NCBI GenBank assembly: GCA_016858145.1
Contig: JAEHOE010000020.1
Span: 1-64,000 of the forward strand
DNA: 64,000 nucleotides
Reading direction: 5' to 3'
DNA from: Edaphochlamys debaryana
Lineage: Eukaryota; Chlorophyta; Chlorophyceae; Chlamydomonadales
Below are positions 33,816 to 45,909 of this stretch, one piece after another (the stretch's first letter is position 1; the number at the start of each line of letters is the position of its first letter). The position numbers and the translations under genes were made by a program. The notes under the pieces are model-generated. The model saw only the letters and a program-made list of their open reading frames with translations. It searched no databases and had not been told where the DNA came from.

Positions 33816-36800
33816 ATGGCGACAGTTCCCGAGGCCGCGCCTGGGCCAATTCTGCGGGCCCAGACCCCCGAGCCATTCAGCTCTGAGCTGACCGGCACAT
33901 TGTATCGATGCTGGCCAGGAGACATCTACGCGCACATCGCGACGTTCCTGCCCCCAAACGATATCGCATGCTCGCTGCGCCTGGTCGACCGCACCGCCGC
34001 TCAGAGCCTCAAGGGCCGAGCCGTGAAGCTGTCTCAGCCTGCGCCGGCCTGGGCCTTTGCGGCGCGCTGGTCGGCGCCCGGTTCCTGTCGTGAGTTGACC
34101 CTGACGCAGCGGCGGCAGCTTGTCTGCTTGACAGCTGCCAGCGGCGTCTTGGCCAACCTGGACGCAGCCCTCCACGCCACCAAGCTACTGCTCCCTTCCG
34201 AACTGATGGTGTCCGCCGCTGGGGGCGGCAGGCTCGACGTCTGCCGCGTTCTGGCGGAGCGGGGCTGCCCCACCACCGAGCCCGCAAGATTCACCCGCAT
34301 AGTGGGCGCCAACAAGCACGCGAACCCCCTGGTGGCCGCGGCTGCCGGTGGCCACAGGGACGTCTGCGAATGGCTCCTGAGCGCTCACAGCGAGCGGCAC
34401 GTCCGCAACACGCTGGAAGCTGCGCTGGCGGCGTATCAGGCGGGCCATGCGGATCTCGGGGACTGGCTCCGGAACCTGAATCCGCCAGAGGATCCGGAGC
34501 TCAGGTCCCACCGGCAGGGCAGGTGGAGGTCGGTGCTGGAGGCGGCTGTGGAGGGCTGCGACCTGGCCACGCTGCAGGTGTGGTGGCGCCGGCTGGGGTC
34601 GGGGCGGGGGGGGGGGGGCGCACTGATTGGGTAGGCGCTGGGTGTCTGCGTGGTGCGATGCTGGAGGGCAGGCCAGGGATCGCGGGTGGAGAGCTTCCGT
34701 GCATCCCCGCCTCAGCCTCCATCCACCGTCCTGCAGGCAGCACTGGCCCCACGCTCGCAGTGCACTCCTACAGCGCATCCCGAACACCACTGAAACCCTC
34801 ATTCAATCCTCATCAGATTGCTACCCTCCCTGACCGCCCCGAAGGCCGTTGCCACCCCGCGCTCTTGCGCTGCCTCTAGCTTCACTTCATCTGATCTGAC
34901 TCAACGCGCCCCGCGCCGCCCCGCAGGCGCTGGTGGCCCAGGCGGGTGGGTTCGAGCACGGCCTGGGCCTGGACCCCTGGGCGGGGTCGCGCTGGGCGGG
35001 CATCGCGGCGGCGGCCGGGCGCAGCCCCACGCCCGACTGGTGGGAGAAGCTCATGTGGCTGGACAGCCAGGTGGGTCGCTCGAGAGGCAATGGGGGAAGG
35101 GGAAGCCTGCGGAATGGGTGCGTGCACAAGCAGAGGTCCCGGCCAAGATTGTATGGTGAGGTCAAAACTGAGCCGGGGGAAGGAAGGGTCCGGCAGACCG
35201 ACTGCCCCCCTACCTTCCCTCCCCCTGCCTGCAGGGCTGCCCGCGGCACCCGGCGGTCTTCCCCGCCGCCGCCGCCCGCCCGGACGCCCTGGAGCGACTG
35301 ACACGCCTGCGCACGCTAGTCGGGTGGGGAGGGTGGGCGGGCGAGGTGCGAAAGGGAGACGGAAGGTGCTAACGATGGCCTGTCTGTGCACATCAGTCGG
35401 TGAACGGGGCCTGTGCACGCTCACTGCATGCGCCGTGGTGCGGGTGACAGAAGGGTCGAGGGAAGGAGTCAACGGGTCCCATCAGCACGCACGTTTGGGA
35501 CCCAACTGGCGCATGCTCAGCCACAGAGTGCAGGCCGGACCGTGGTTGCCCTCGGTCCCATCTGCTCTGACCAGCGCCAGTCCTACCGTCACACTCGACC
35601 CTATCCATATCCCTGTCCCTGGTCCTTTGCTCCTGCTAGTCCCCACGCTGAGGGCCCCCACGCACCGCTTGATCGTCCCCTCCCTGATGTGCCCATGCAC
35701 ATGCCCCATGCAGGATCTCGTTCCCCATGGGCGGTACCCAGCACCTGGCCGAGGCCGCATCCACGGGCCGCATCGACGTGCTGACGTGGCTCCTGGAGCT
35801 GCCCCCGACGATTCGACTTCCGCCCGACCCGTACGACCCATCAGTTTGTACTGCGGCGGCCGCGGCCGGTCACGTGGAGGCCCTGCGGTTGCTGTACGGC
35901 GCGGGCTACCGCGTCAGCCCGTGGGGCAGCATGCGGGCGGCGGCGCGTGGGGGCCACGTGGCGGTTGCGGGTTGGTTGGAGGCGGAATTCGGGATCCAGG
36001 CGTTACGGCTAGACGGGATCGTCTTTATGGAGGCGGCGGCGGCGGGCAGCGTCGCGCTCATGACGTGGTTGTACGACAGGGGATGCGTCATGCCGGCGCG
36101 CACGTGGGCCTCGGCGGCGGGCTCCGGGTGCGAGGCGGCGCTCGTGTGGCTGGCGCAGGCGGGCTGCCCGCTGCCGGTAAGGACGGGGCCGTTCGGGGCG
36201 CTTGGTCCGGGGTCAAGTGACGCGGGGATTCTAGCGAGGGGTGGTGCCCAAGCAGTGCGCCCTGCGACCAGCTGACGGCAGGTCGGACGGCTGCCCCCGC
36301 CCCACGCCAGGCCTGCAACTGACGCCCCGGCCCTGCTGGGTCCCTTCGCATGTCGGGGTCAGTTCCATACTGACGCCCGCCCGCCCTGTCTCTCTTCCGC
36401 GTTCCGGCTGCCTCCCACACAGGACGGCTCGGGGCCGTTCGAGGTGGCCTCCGGCAACTGCGACTTCTACACCCCCCTGGTGCTGCGGCGGCTGGGGCTG
36501 CCCAAGGGCGGGGACGACCAGGGCCTGGTCCGCAGCCTGATGGCACGGGCGCGGGCGCAGGGCGGCGGAGGAGGAGGCGGAGGAGGCGGCGGGGGAGGCG
36601 GGGGCCTGGGGCTGTTGGCCGGGGCGAGGCTGAGCTGGCGGGGGGCGGGGGAGGCGGTGGCGGGGGAGGGGCGCGGGGAGGTTGGGGGCCAGGGGGATGG
36701 GGATGGGGATGTGGTGCTGCTGGACGGGACGAGGCGGCTTGAGGGTGAGGGACTGGATGGGGAAGACGAGCGGCCGGGGCTGCAGCGCGCGCTCAAGCGG

Positions 36801-36848
36801 GTGGCGCGCAGGTGCCGCATGGCGCTGGGGCGCTGGCGGGGCCGGTAG
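33816..36848 (+). CDS. ankyrin-repeat-type protein with F-box-like N-terminus
   Basis: Five exons give 627 residues: 33816-34577, 34927-35070, 35235-35323, 35714-36176 and 36423-36848. The N-terminal segment CWPGDIYAHIATFLPPNDIA followed by CSLRLVDRTAAQSL has the spacing of an F-box (L/W-P-x-D-I-x-x-x-I-x-x-F-L). The body has degenerate ankyrin-like units: AAGGGRLDVCRVLAERGCP, AAAGGHRDVCEWLLSAHS, AASTGRIDVLTWLLELPP, AAAAGHVEALRLLYGAGY, AARGGHVAVAGWLEAEFG and AAAAGSVALMTWLYDRGC. Such proteins are numerous in volvocine algae and may act as substrate receptors of SCF ligases, but no function is shown. The C-terminus has a 16-Gly run and an Arg-rich end. All junctions are GT-AG and in phase. Confidence 0.85.
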
Positions 36849-37904
36849 GGGCTGGGGGGGATCACCCATCACGTCACACCGTAGGGGGCCCTGGAGCTGA
36901 GAGGAGTGTGGAGGTAGGGTGTAGCGGTAGGGTGGCAGACGGGATGGCAGTCAGCCAGGGGCGGGCCTTGGGGACTTGGCGAACAGGGCCTGTTGATGGG
37001 GTTCCTAACTTCCTGGGGCAGTTGATAGGGTCTGGGCGCCTTGGGCGGATGGAGATGATAGACGTCATAGACCAGCAGGGTCTGGCCGCTGAGCACAGTA
37101 TGAGGCATGCACGGGCGCACGGGCCGCTGCACGCTTAGGCGCATGCAGGGGAGTGTGTGGGACAGGTGAGGTACATTACATGAGCCATTACAGGAGCAGG
37201 CTTGGAGGGAGGCAGGCCTTTCATACGCAAGGAGGAGGGTTTAAAGCGAAGCGCAATGCAGCGCAGTGCACGATGGCACGCTTGGCTGGAGGAGGAGGGT
37301 GGCGGGGTTTGTGGGGCGTATGCGCGTCACGCCAGTACCGGTGCTCACCAGTCTCCAAGAGGTCTCCAGCTGCAGCATGCTGATGTATAAACGGCTTCTC
37401 TCCATTGTTAAATCATACACACAATCGATCAATCAACGCTCCATCTACAAACGGCATGCTTCGCACAGCCCACGTACCGCGCGCTCAATACACCTCCCGT
37501 GTGATCACCGTGGCCCCACCCAGACCCCGCGCACTCGCCCCATGCTCTCGTCACTTGATCGCACTGCACCCCTCTTTTTCACCCCAAGCAGACGCCGTGC
37601 ATATGGTAGTCACCCAACGCACAAACCGGTCCCAATGCTCAATGCTTCCACCTCCCGCAGGCGATATTTGGACGCCCCGCGTCGCTGCGATCAGACGCTG
37701 CCAGCGTGACCGTGCCACTGCTGCGCCGCCACCGCCGCCAACGACAACAAGGCCCGCCCCACAACCAAGCGCTACGCTTTGTTGATGTCTTCTAGCGTGC
37801 CTGTCCGCACGCCGCCCGGGCGCCAGCGCGGGTGCCTCCACACAGGGCGCCATCGCTAGCGTAACCGCCGCCACCACCACTGGCAGCCAAGCCTGCTGCA
37901 TGCC
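36849..37904. other. convergent intergenic region
   Basis: No gene was recognised between the ankyrin gene and the first lipase-like gene on the other strand. It is less GC-rich in 37380-37460. It should contain both 3' UTRs. Confidence 0.45.
37176..37180 (-). terminator. candidate TGTAA poly(A) signal for lipase-like gene A
   Basis: TTACA on the plus strand, with a second copy about 10 bp further on, gives TGTAA on the minus strand about 725 bp beyond the stop codon of the gene starting at 40988. Confidence 0.3.
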
Positions 37905-40900
37905 TCACGCCTTGTCGGCTGCGGGCTTGGCCGCCTCCGCCTCCTTTGCCTCCGCCTCCTTTGCCGCCTCCTTCGCCTCGGCCGGAGCCGGTGCCTCCGC
38001 CGCCGTCGTCGCCTCCTTAGCTGCCTCCTCAGCAGGCGCCTCCTTGACCGCACCAGCGGGCTCGCCTGCCTCGGCAGGGGCCTCCTCCTTTGCCTCCTCC
38101 TTTGCCTCCTCCTTTGCCTCCTCCGCCTTGGCCTCGGCGGGGGCCGCTGTCGCCTCGTCCTTAGCTGCCTCCTTGGCCTCCTCCTTTGTCACGGCCTCCC
38201 CATCCGCCTTGGCCTCAACGGGGGTCGCCGCCTCCGCCTTGGCCTCGGCGGGGGTCGCCACCTCCGCCTTGGCCTCGGCGGGGGCCGCCGCCTCCGCCGG
38301 CTTGGGCTCCTCCTTGGGCGCGGGCTTGCGGGGCCCGTTCTTGGCGCGGTCCAGGACCCAGTCCCGGATCTGGGCACGGACCTGGGCGGGGGAGGGTGGG
38401 GAGCGAGGGTCCGATTTGTGAGACCCATGGCTGTGTCCAGAAACCATAGGCTGGGACGCCCTGCGTATTGGTATTCGGCCCCTGCAGCAGCTCCCTTCCC
38501 ACCCTTTTCCCCCTACCTGCTCCTTCTCCGGCCCCTGCAGCAGCTCGTGGTAGCCGCCCTCCACCTCGTGCAGGGTCACGTCGGGGGAGGGCACGTGCTT
38601 GAGGTGCTCGCGGAGGGCCTGGGGGGGGAGGAGGGGCAGGGGAAGAGCTTTCAACAGTACTCGCTCCCCACGCTCCCAAGAACTCATTGGTTCGAGCAAC
38701 TGGCGCCCATCCCCGCCCTCCCAGCCACGCCCCCCCCCCACCGGCAGGCTCGTGCAGCGGTCGCTGGTTCCGTGCACCCCCAGGATGGGGAGCTTGAAGG
38801 CGCCCCGGTGGGCCACCAGACCGCGGAAGCCCTGCACATGGAGGGGGGGGGGGGGGAGGGGACACATGGATCCAGGGGCAAGGCACGAAGGGTCAGGACG
38901 GGAGGGGAGGCGGCATGGCCACAAAGTTATCCTCGAAGGCTCATCGTCACAGTCCGGGGGTGCAGCTAGGTCTGATGCCCCCCACGACTGCCCCTCCGTC
39001 TCACAGATTGACGGCCTCATGGTCCGGCAGAGCCTGCGCCTTCCGGCCCCCGCCTCTCCCCTGCAGCGACCCATTCGTTCCCGACCCTCCCTCCACGCCC
39101 TCCTTCGCCCCCTCCCACCTTGAGGATCTCGTTGCCTGTCAGTGCCTTGACGTTCCCCTTGTAGATGAGCGGGTCCTCCGTGTACTGCCGGAGCTGTGGG
39201 GGGGTGGGGGGTGAGGGGGTGGGCCGGGGAGAAAAAGGGAGGATGTGTGTGTTTTGGGACGCGTGCACAGCGCCTTGACGTTTCCCTGGTAAACGAGCGG
39301 GTCACTGCGTGCACTGCCGCAGCTATGGACGGGGGCGTGGGACGCGCGACCCAGATGGGGGGTGCGAGAGGCCCTAAGCCAGCAGGAGAGCGCAGGAGAG
39401 ATGGAAGGAGCTTTGGGGTGGCTTCGGGAGAGCCCCTAGGCTGGAGGGGGTGTGAGGAGCACCAGCCACAGCACCCCCAGCCCGCCCCACGGCACGCCAC
39501 CCCACCCTGCGCCACTCACCACCTCCGGGTCCTGGCTCATGTCCTCGATGCGGACCGCCGGTACGATCTTGGCCCGGGGCACCAGAGCCGCCATGATGCC
39601 GCCAATGCCCGCCTGGAACCTGAGGGGAGGGGCGGAGGCGGGGGTGGGGGGTGGCACGTGATAAGGGTGCGATGGGGACCGCGATGTGGGTCGGCGTCAT
39701 GTGGGTCGGTAGAGCGGGTCGGTAGAAAGGCAGGTTCGGTAGAGGGGATCAGGGCAGGACGAGTCGCGGTGGCAGGGTGTGTCCATCTAACAGCCCCCGA
39801 CCTCCAGCCCCCAACACCCCGGCCCCCTCACTTGAGCAGCGGCGTCCACTCGACGTCGATGGCTGCGGGCAGAAAGGGTGGCGAAGGGGTGTCAGCAGTG
39901 CTGTTGTTGGACTCGAGACACCCAGCCCCCCGCTAACCAAGAAACCCTCTCTTCCCCGAGCGAAGCCCGCCCACCCTCACCCGGCGACTGCAGCACCAGA
40001 CCCGAGAAGATATCTGGCTTGTTGAAGACAATGTACGACGCCATCAGCCCGCCCAGCGAGTTTCCGCCCATGAAGAGCGGCAGAGAGGCCAGGCCCTTGG
40101 CCTCGAGAGCGGGCTTCAGGACCTGGAGAACAGGTAGAAAGGAAGCGCAGCAGTCGGGGTTGAGCTGAGGTGTGCAGCTTCCCCCAACGCACCCCCTTAC
40201 ATCATGCATACCCTGTCCCCCGGCGAGTCGAGTGGACTGCTTCCGCTTGTTTGCCTCTCTATCCGCAGCCCCGCCTTGCCTGAACAGACCCCTTGTCAGC
40301 CTTACAGCCCCAGTCTACAACGTCCTCCTCAAGCCCCCCCCCCACACTTCCGTCCAGCTTGTCGACCCCCCGTCTGCACCTTTCCCTTCGTTCCCGCGCG
40401 TCATCGACCATGTGCTGCCCCTAAGGTTTCCCTCTCCAACCCCTAGGACCGCGTTGCCTGTCCAGCCCGTAGACCCCCTCCTCCTCCCCTTCTCACATCT
40501 GTGTAGTACTTCAGCGCGTCGTTGACCATGTGCTGCCACTTGCGGATGAGCGCGCGCGAGGGGTCGTCAAGGGGCTCCGACAGGCCCATGCCGTGCGCGT
40601 CGAAGCCAAACACCGCGATGCCACCGGCGCTGAAAGCATTGAAAGCTGCAGGGAGGGGGAGTGAAAGAGTGAAAGGCGAGGGGTGGGAGGGGGTGACGAC
40701 GCGTCGGCGCCGTCGTCAAGGCAGAAAGGCGGGTTCGGGGGTCGAGGGCGGGGTCAACGACGGGCCGCGGGTGCCGCTCTTGCGAAAGTCAACACCAGCA
40801 CCAACAGCGTGCCGCGACCGACAACGCTGTGGCCGCAACTCACACGCGTCGAAGCGGTCAATGTACTCGCCAAAGCCGTGGTGCCACCAGAGGACGGCCT

Positions 40901-40988
40901 GGACGGCCGTGCCCTCATCGGGCAGCCAGCTGGCGGTATACAGCTTCTGGCCGCGCGAGTTAACGAAGCTACCCGTCTCCTTGACCAT
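37905..40988 (-). CDS. monoglyceride-lipase-like alpha/beta hydrolase, copy A
   Basis: This is a serine hydrolase of the monoacylglycerol lipase / lysophospholipase family, expected to release fatty acids from monoglycerides or lysolipids. Nine exons give 436 residues: 40988-40844, 40645-40497, 40122-39981, 39862-39832, 39619-39520, 39193-39119, 38831-38742, 38618-38517 and 38381-37905. The oxyanion-loop HHG is at 36-38, the nucleophile Ser120 in G-N-S-L-G, the acid Asp238 in GVHGTSD, and His268 in EGGYHELL, so the triad is complete. The last exon adds a 130-residue tail of Ala/Glu/Lys repeats (EAKAE, KEEAKE), absent from typical family members. The start MVKETGSFVNSRGQKL is shared with copy B. 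A Met seven residues upstream is also in frame. The exon 1 donor GCGT|GTGAGT was chosen by phase. Confidence 0.92.
39268..39328 (-). repeat. ghost copy of exon 6 in intron 5 of lipase-like gene A
   Basis: About 60 bp repeat most of exon 6 and its acceptor (true copy 39140-39200) at roughly 80 percent identity. The acceptor reads ATAG instead of ACAG. This is the longest ghost and covers nearly a whole 75-bp exon. Offset is 128 bp. Confidence 0.85.
40397..40427 (-). repeat. ghost copy of exon 2 part in intron 2 of lipase-like gene A
   Basis: GCGCGTCATCGACCATGTGC followed by TGCC resembles the exon 2 segment at 40515-40538. The copy is short and imperfect. Offset is about 117 bp. Confidence 0.6.
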
Positions 40989-43098
40989 TCTCCTGAGTGT
41001 GAAAACCACGCTGTGAAAGCGGCCTTGCTGGGGCGTGGCCCGGCTTTGAAAGCGTCAAAGCAGGAGTTCCGCGGGTGTTGCACGCGTTGTCGCGCGGAAG
41101 TTCCTAGTGTGCAGGCTCCGACGGAGACTACCCTGTATAGCTGCAGCAGTATTTGCTGGGCTTATGGCCTCAAGCTGAGCTTGTTAGGGCTCACCACCGT
41201 ACATCGTCGAAACTTGAGCTTCGCGACGTTGTATGCCTAGTGGTTCCCATCTGCTCTCTACTCTGCGCGGAGGTTGAGGAGACAATATCAACACTCAGCT
41301 CGCCGTTTCGCCCGGCGACCATGTACGCGCTATCCCTGCCTATCCGCCTATCGATAACCGAGCTGCAATGCTTGCATCTCTAGGGCTAGACATGCTAGAC
41401 AGGCTGCCCCGGAGTTCCGCGGTCTGCACTTATGTCGGGACTCCCACCGTGCGCGGTCCCCCGTCCAGTCTCCCTCCTCCGGCAGCACGTCACCCCCGAG
41501 ACAGCCAGCACACCACGGCACCACGTCCCGTTGTCTATAATTACCCCCGAGACCGAACCCCCGGGGGAAAGGGTGTGGACTCGCGTGGGAGGGGGCGTGG
41601 CAGGGGTCAACGGGCGCGCAGAGCTGGGTTGGGCTGGGTTGGGCAGGCTGGGGGAGGTGAGCGTTGCGGGGTGTCTGTGTGGTCCGTTATCTTGCCGGAG
41701 TCGCCTCGTGTAGTGCGGGGTTCAACCGGATTGATGGCCGGCTGCGAGCCCGCTTGCCGTGGTGCGGGCTGGTGGTGGAGAGGGGTTGCGGGCTGCGCGG
41801 AGCCACACTCGAACAATGGCCCCCCTGGGGGGACCACGGGGCTCAGCCCTTTCGTCCCCTCACCTCCCCCCAAGCCCAGCCCACAGCCTCGCAGGTACCT
41901 CCACAGCTTCCGCTCCGCCTCGAGGCAGCTTGCGCCAGCGGGTGTTCCACAGCAAACTTTGCGGCCGGTGTCTACGAGCGTAAGGCGGCCTCACAACCCA
42001 TGACCGCTATCCACACGCGCCAAGTTGCATCGCCCCCCTGCATCTACACCCTGCATCTGCGGTCAGCTACTTACTAGCCGTCCTTGCCACTGACTCCTTC
42101 CCGGTTCGCACTGCACACGCACCGCACTACTACCGTTAGCACCACCACAGGCTGACTTGACGCTGCGCTTCACTCCGATCACAGGTGGGTCAATGCGCTC
42201 TAGCGGGACTGGCGATCGCCTGCACGCCCAACACCGTGGGTCTCGACACCAAGAAGCCAGGAAATTACCCTTTGCGCGCGCTGCTTCCCCTAGGTTAGCC
42301 CCTGCCTCGGCGATGCACATTGCTGTCTCGCGTTGCGGCAGCGGCTACGTCGACGCTCTCAGCTGCATCCCCCGGCGTCGTCCTGACTACGCTGCATGGC
42401 CCCTGCGAGTACAGAACCCCCCTGATCGTTTGGGTGTTTACGTCTTCCCTGGTATCCTCGGACGTGTAGTTTTGGAAGGACTTACAACTCCGCCCCAAGG
42501 GGAGGTAACATGTGAAACGAACATGGTACGGACGCCGTCGCTCTCTGTTCCACTCTCCGCCTCGCGGCCAAGCAAGGGATTTGACGAGAACAACGCAAGA
42601 AAGGGGTGCCACGTGCCAGGTGGTCACATTCTGCAAAAAAAGGTCATCACTCTCACATCAGCGCACGCGCACTCGCGTCAGTGCCTTTGCGGCGTTCATG
42701 ACTTGATCCTCCAACAAGCAGCGACACGTAGCGTACAGGGCCATGGGACAATCAACCCCACACGTGTGGAACCATACTAACAGCTCACGCTACATACCAG
42801 TACATGCACACCCGCTCCTGCCCGCCTGTGGCCATCTGCCGTCACATAGACTTGTCTTTGCATTCGTGCCCTTTTTCGGGGCGGCCTCCGGGCGGAGTCC
42901 ATCGTCCTCCCTCCAAGAGCCTGGCCCAAACTAAGAAATAGCGAACACGCAAAGTCGCCCTATGCTGAGGACCCTTGTCATTGAGCCCCACGCCTTGGGG
43001 CCTTGTGCTAGCGGCTTGTGCAGCCCTCCAACTCGGCAGTTGAGTTTCGAGTGCGGAAGCGTACCTTCGCCGTTGATCACCGCGGCATAGCTCTGCGC
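40989..43098. other. 2.1-kb intergenic stretch between the tandem lipase-like genes
   Basis: No gene was recognised. It contains the promoter of copy A and the 3' UTR of copy B. TTACA (minus TGTAA) at 42482-42486 is a possible poly(A) signal for copy B. GC content drops in 41100-41400 and 42000-42950 compared with the genes. Confidence 0.45.
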
Positions 43099-45909
43099 TT
43101 ATGCCTGCGCTGCTGTCGCCTCGTCCTTAGCTGCCTCCTTCGCCTCCTCCTTCGTCACGGCCTCCCCATCCGCCTTGGGCTCGGCTGGGGTCGCCGCCTC
43201 CGCCTTGGGCTCAGCTGGGGCCGCGGCCTCCGCCGGCTTGGGCTCCTCCTTGGGCGCGGGCTTGCGGGGCCCGTTCTTGGCGCGGTCCAGGACCCAGTCC
43301 CGGATCTGGGCACGGACCTGGGCGGGGGAGGGTGGGGAGCGAGGGTCCGATTTGTGAGACCCATGGCTGTGTCCAGAAACCATAGGCTGGGACGCCCTGC
43401 GTATTGGTATTCGGCCCCTGCAGCAGCTCCCTTCCCACCCTTTTCCCCCTACCTGCTCCTTCTCCGGCCCCTGCAGCAGCTCGTGGTAGCCGCCCTCCAC
43501 CTCGTGCAGGGTCACGTCGGGGGAGGGCACGTGCTTGAGGTGCTCGCGGAGGGCCTAGGGGGGGCGGCGGGCGTGGCGGGTTAAGGGGTTGAGGGGAACA
43601 GAAAGCGAGAGCTCGCCTCTTTCGACTTCTCTCTCCCATCGCCCATGGGCCCCATGCCTCCCAGCGACCCGGCCCCCCCCACCGGCAGGCTGGTGCAGCG
43701 GTCGCTGGTTCCGTGCACCCCCAGGATGGGGAGCTTGAAGGCGCCCCGGTGGGCCACCAGACCGCGGAAGCCCTGCACATGGAGGGCACGGGGGGGGGGG
43801 AGTATAATGGAACGGAGCAGAGCACAAGTGCTGTATGCAAAGCACGCAGGCAGGTACAGTAGGCTGCGCAGATCCCTCATCCCTCCGGCAAGCCCTTGCC
43901 CCGCAACGCAGATGGCGTGTCCTTCCCGACAGCCAACCCCCCACCACCTTGAGCAGCTCGTTGGCCGACACCGCCCGCACGTTGCCGTGGTACACGATGG
44001 GGTCCTCCAGGTACGCCTTCCTCTGTGGGGTGAAATGGAGCAGGCGGATGAGCTTGAAGCGCTAGAAGGGGAAGGAGGGCGCGACAGAGGCAGAGGACGA
44101 CTGGGAAGCCCCCACACAGTTGCCTTCCTGTTCCCATGGCCGTGTCTGCCCCTGCCTGCCCCTGGCCCGTGCCCGCTGCACCTCCCACCGTCTCTCTTCA
44201 TCCCTCCTCCTCAGGGACCCCAGCCCGCGCCACGGCACGCCACCCCGCGCCGCTCACCACCTCCGGGTCCTGGCTCATGTCCTCCGCCCGGACCGCCGGC
44301 ACCAGCTTGGCCCGGGGCATCAGCGCCGCCAGCACGTTGCCGATGCTGGCCTGGAACCTGGGGTTAGATGGACGCGAAGGGGTGGGTGGGTGGGGGTTTT
44401 GGGGATAGGGATTTAGGGGGTAGGGAAGGGGGTAGGGAAGGGGTTAGGGAAGGGGGTAGGGTCAAGCCGAGGTGCAGCGGGGGTCAATACCGGCCTGGAA
44501 CCTGGGGGCGGGGTGGGGATCGCGGCATGCGGTGGGGGTGAGGTGAGGATCACGATGTGGGTCGGGCGCATGTGGGTCGGCGGTGGAAGGCGTATGGGTA
44601 GGTTTTTGTTTGCCGATACTGGTCTGGGACCTGGGGGTTTGGAATGGAGGGTTATGGGGGGTAAAAGCAGGCGGAAGGTATTTTGGGTCGATGTGGCATA
44701 GTGGCCTGCGGGTTGGTCGTCGGCATGTGGGTCGGGGGCGGAAGGCTCGCAGTCCTGGGTGTGCACATCGAGCCGTATGCACAAGCAGCCGAGCGACCCA
44801 GCCCCCACTGTGCTGACCCACCTGAGCAGCGGAGTCCACTCCACGTCGATCGCTGTGGGTAACAGGGTGGGGCGAGTCAGCACGAGCTCTGGACGACATG
44901 GGCCCCTCCTCGCCCTCTCGTCTCCGCATCCATGCAGGCAACCCCGGCGGCCAAGGACAACATGAACAGGTCCCCCGGCAGGTACAGCCGCCACCATGCC
45001 AGCCTCATGTATGCAGACCCATGCCATAGCGCTGCACCCATCCGCCCGCACCCACTCATCGTCCGGCCCCCTTCTTCTCCCTGAGCTCCAGCGCGGTCTC
45101 CTACCACCCTTTCAAGCCTCACCCGGCGACTGCATGATGAGACCCGAGAAGATCTCTGGCTTGTTGAAGACAATGTAGGAGGCCATGAGGCCACCCATGG
45201 AAGTGCCGCCCATGAAGAGGGGCACGGTGGCCAGGCCCTTGGCCTCGAGGGCGGGCTTCAGGAACTGCAGGGCGTTGGAGCGTTCAGCGCGCCAGCTTAG
45301 CGCAGCAGGCAGAGGCTGCAGCGGTCAGCGCGAGCAGACTACCCCGTTAGACCCAGGCGGGGTTCACTCCTCGGTTTTGGTCCCTTGCCCGAGTGGTGGT
45401 TCCCCTCTCCACCCCCTAGCCGGCCGTTCCCCTCACGACCAGCTTGTAGACCTCCCGTCTGTACCCTCCTCCTCCCCTTCTCACGTCCGTGTAGTACGCA
45501 ATAGCGTCGTCCACCAGGTACTGGAACTTGCGGATGTATCCGCGCCCCGGCTCGTCGAGGGGCTCGGACTTGCCCATGCCGTGTGCGTCGAAGCCAACCA
45601 CCGCGATGCCGGCGGCGTTCCAGGCCTCGAATGCTAAAGGGCGAAAGGGGGGATGGGTGCAATCAGGGAAGGTGGCCGGAAGAGTGCCGACGAGGTGGCG
45701 GGGCCCTGCCGAAATCTGCGTGTCGGGATGTGTCGCGACCGACAACGCCGCGGCCGCGACTTACACGCGCCGCTACGCTCGACGTAATCGCCAAGCCCGT
45801 GGTGCCACCAGAGCACCGCCTGCACCGCAGTGCCCTCATCCGGCATCCAGCTTGCGGTATGGAGCTTCTGGCCGCGCGAGTTAACGAAGCTACCCGTCTC
45901 CTTGACCAT
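43099..45909 (-). CDS. monoglyceride-lipase-like alpha/beta hydrolase, copy B
   Basis: This is the tandem paralogue of copy A, with the same predicted reaction. Nine exons give 350 residues: 45909-45765, 45633-45485, 45264-45123, 44852-44822, 44357-44258, 44022-43948, 43772-43683, 43554-43453 and 43317-43099. The first eight exons have exactly the lengths and phases of copy A (145, 149, 142, 31, 100, 75, 90 and 102 nt). The catalytic residues are Ser120 in G-T-S-M-G, Asp238 and His268. The Ala/Glu/Lys tail is only about half as long as in copy A. Introns 1 and 7 end in TAG. Exons 8-9 and the intron between them are essentially identical to copy A, while the first six exons have diverged, which indicates recent gene conversion. 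The gene is divergent from the kinase-LOG gene. Confidence 0.92.
44404..44461 (+). repeat. GGGTAGGGAAG tandem repeat (telomere-like) in intron 4 of gene B
   Basis: Units of GGGGGTAGGGAA, one of them GGGTTAGGGAA, repeat about five times. The similarity to telomeric TTAGGG is superficial. It is a purine-rich minisatellite and a possible G-quadruplex on the plus strand. Confidence 0.75.
44484..44640 (-). repeat. two ghost copies of exon 5 start in intron 4 of gene B
   Basis: ATACCGGCCTGGAACCTGGG at about 44486-44505 and ATACTGGTCTGGGACCTGGG at about 44615-44634 repeat the true acceptor/exon start GATGCTGGCCTGGAACCTGG at 44341-44361. Offsets are about 145 and 130 bp. Confidence 0.75.

Noticed and set aside
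44404..44461. telomere seed (TTAGGG-like)
   Set aside because: Only one unit contains TTAGGG. The rest are GTAGGGAAG variants in an intron.
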